5,716 nucleotides of DNA, taken from contig MNZY01000116.1 in the NCBI GenBank assembly GCA_001873845.1, positions 1 through 5,716 on the forward strand, in the 5' to 3' direction. The DNA comes from Candidatus Altarchaeum sp. CG2_30_32_3053 (GTDB lineage: Archaea; Altiarchaeota; Altiarchaeia; Altiarchaeales; Altiarchaeaceae). A model generated the notes under the pieces. That model did not search any database and was not told the origin of the DNA. It saw only the letters and a list, made by a program, of their open reading frames with translations. This document shows, in pieces, positions 5,287 to 5,716 of this stretch (position 1 is its first letter; every line of letters starts with the position of its first letter). A program made the position numbers and the translations under genes.

Positions 5287-5716
5287 TGTCCATCCACAAA
5301 GTCGAAAATAATTTATTTTTAAAAAATTTGTTTTTTTCTTAATATTTTTATTTGATGGATTTCGTTTTCTCTAATGAAGATGTAATTAAATTAGAATTCC
5401 TTTATAAAATAGAAATCTGTTGCAAAGTATCAATAAATTTTGGGTACTCATCCCTTTAAGTTGGGATAATTAATTTGTGATATATTTTTTAAAAATCTGT
5501 ACTATAACAAGTGTTTTTCAAGGCTATAATCAACAGCAATATTTAGAACATGTTTCCAATATTTCCATCTTTTAATTAGTTTTCCATCATGCAATGCTTC
5601 TACGCCTCTCAATGTCACTCTCATCTCTATTGTAGTTCCCTTCAATTTCTTTGATATATAATATGTCTTTCCTTTAAATCGAAGTTTCCCATCTTTTTTT
5701 ACAATTCTGTTTTTCT
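5287..5716 (-). mobile_element. Insertion sequence, transposase 3' end and possible IS terminus (partial)
   Basis: The transposase C-terminus at 5502-5716 implies a mobile element extending past the right edge. The left boundary is proposed at 5287 because tgtccatccacaaagtcg (5287-5304) begins with TGT, as many IS481/IS3-like terminal repeats do. The other end is outside the window, so the inverted repeat and the target-site duplication cannot be tested. The boundary could lie elsewhere between 5210 and 5501. Confidence 0.4.
5502..5716 (-). CDS. C-terminal fragment of a DDE/integrase-type transposase (runs off right edge)
   Basis: On the minus strand a frame is open from the window edge (first full codon at 5714-5712) to a TAG at 5504-5502, giving 70 residues. 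It includes VKKDGKLRFKGKTYYISKKL, then GTTIEMRVTLRGVEALHDGKLIKRW and KYWKHVLNIAVDYSLEKHLL. A 'K-D-G-x-L/I-x-F-K-G-x-x-Y-Y-I-S-x-x-L-x-G' strand pattern with 'R-x-T-L-x-G-V/L-E-A' and 'DGKLIKRW' is the small beta-barrel typical of the C-terminal end of IS481-like and Mu/integrase-type transposases. The catalytic DDE core is outside the window, so activity and exact family cannot be judged. There is no internal stop in the visible part. It faces leftward, toward the 3' end of eif6. Confidence 0.65.
   Translation of the reverse strand, partial: KNRIVKKDGKLRFKGKTYYISKKLKGTTIEMRVTLRGVEALHDGKLIKRWKYWKHVLNIAVDYSLEKHLL

Larger units (their letters stand above)
4984..5501. other. Non-coding stretch after aIF6, repeat-bearing, no gene recognised
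   Basis: No convincing gene is visible on either strand. A 63-residue plus-strand frame at 5016-5207 is made from the repeats described separately and looks like a chance ORF. A 34-residue plus-strand frame (ATG at 5355, stop ending 5459) has no recognisable family. The stretch contains two copies of a 14-mer, a tandem 14-mer and a hairpin, then AT-rich sequence up to the transposase stop codon. No tRNA, rRNA or CRISPR structure was seen. Confidence 0.6.

Noticed and set aside
5355..5459. Plus-strand 34-residue frame (starts MDFVFSNEDV)
   Set aside because: It is short, AT-rich and without a clear promoter or family match. It probably lies within the insertion-sequence flank.

Overview
The window looks like a piece of an AT-rich archaeal chromosome. 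Two genes are archaeal/eukaryotic-type translation genes: ribosomal protein L31e (rpl31e) and anti-association factor aIF6 (eif6). Their promoters are archaeal, with TATA boxes centred about 25-26 bp before the ATG and no Shine-Dalgarno sequence, so their mRNAs are probably leaderless. A DUF5678-type small protein and a pseudo-GTPase of the EF-Tu/EF-1A/SelB fold also fit an archaeon. The lineage cannot be fixed from this sequence. A low-GC euryarchaeal, Altiarchaeota-like or DPANN-like genome would fit, but that is only an impression.

Layout. The left edge (1-122, minus strand) holds the first 40 codons of a helix-turn-helix-like protein that runs out of the window. It diverges from a small four-helix membrane protein (about 266-571, plus strand) whose start codon is unclear. 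A 242-bp gap follows, containing a 76-nt uninterrupted pyrimidine run. Next come five genes on the plus strand: an EF-Tu-fold protein without GTPase motifs (829-1770), a secreted lipoprotein with three Ig-like repeats and a cysteine-containing C-terminal region (1793-3463), a DUF5678 protein (3492-3707), L31e with an unusual Lys/Glu-rich N-terminal extension (3782-4276), and aIF6 (4333-4983).

After aIF6 no gene is recognised on either strand for about 500 bp. The stretch 5025-5210 is packed with short direct repeats, a tandem 14-mer and a perfect 10-bp hairpin. The right edge (5502-5716, minus strand) carries the last 70 codons of a DDE/integrase-type transposase, so this flank probably belongs to an insertion sequence. 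One possible IS end lies near 5287.

How the genes relate. L31e and aIF6 both act on the large ribosomal subunit and are commonly neighbours in archaea. Here each has its own promoter. The usual companions (L39e upstream; LX/L18a, prefoldin alpha and FtsY downstream) are not seen in the window. The pseudo-GTPase is probably connected to translation too, but its role cannot be read from the sequence. The lipoprotein acts outside the cell and appears to be a neighbour rather than a functional partner.
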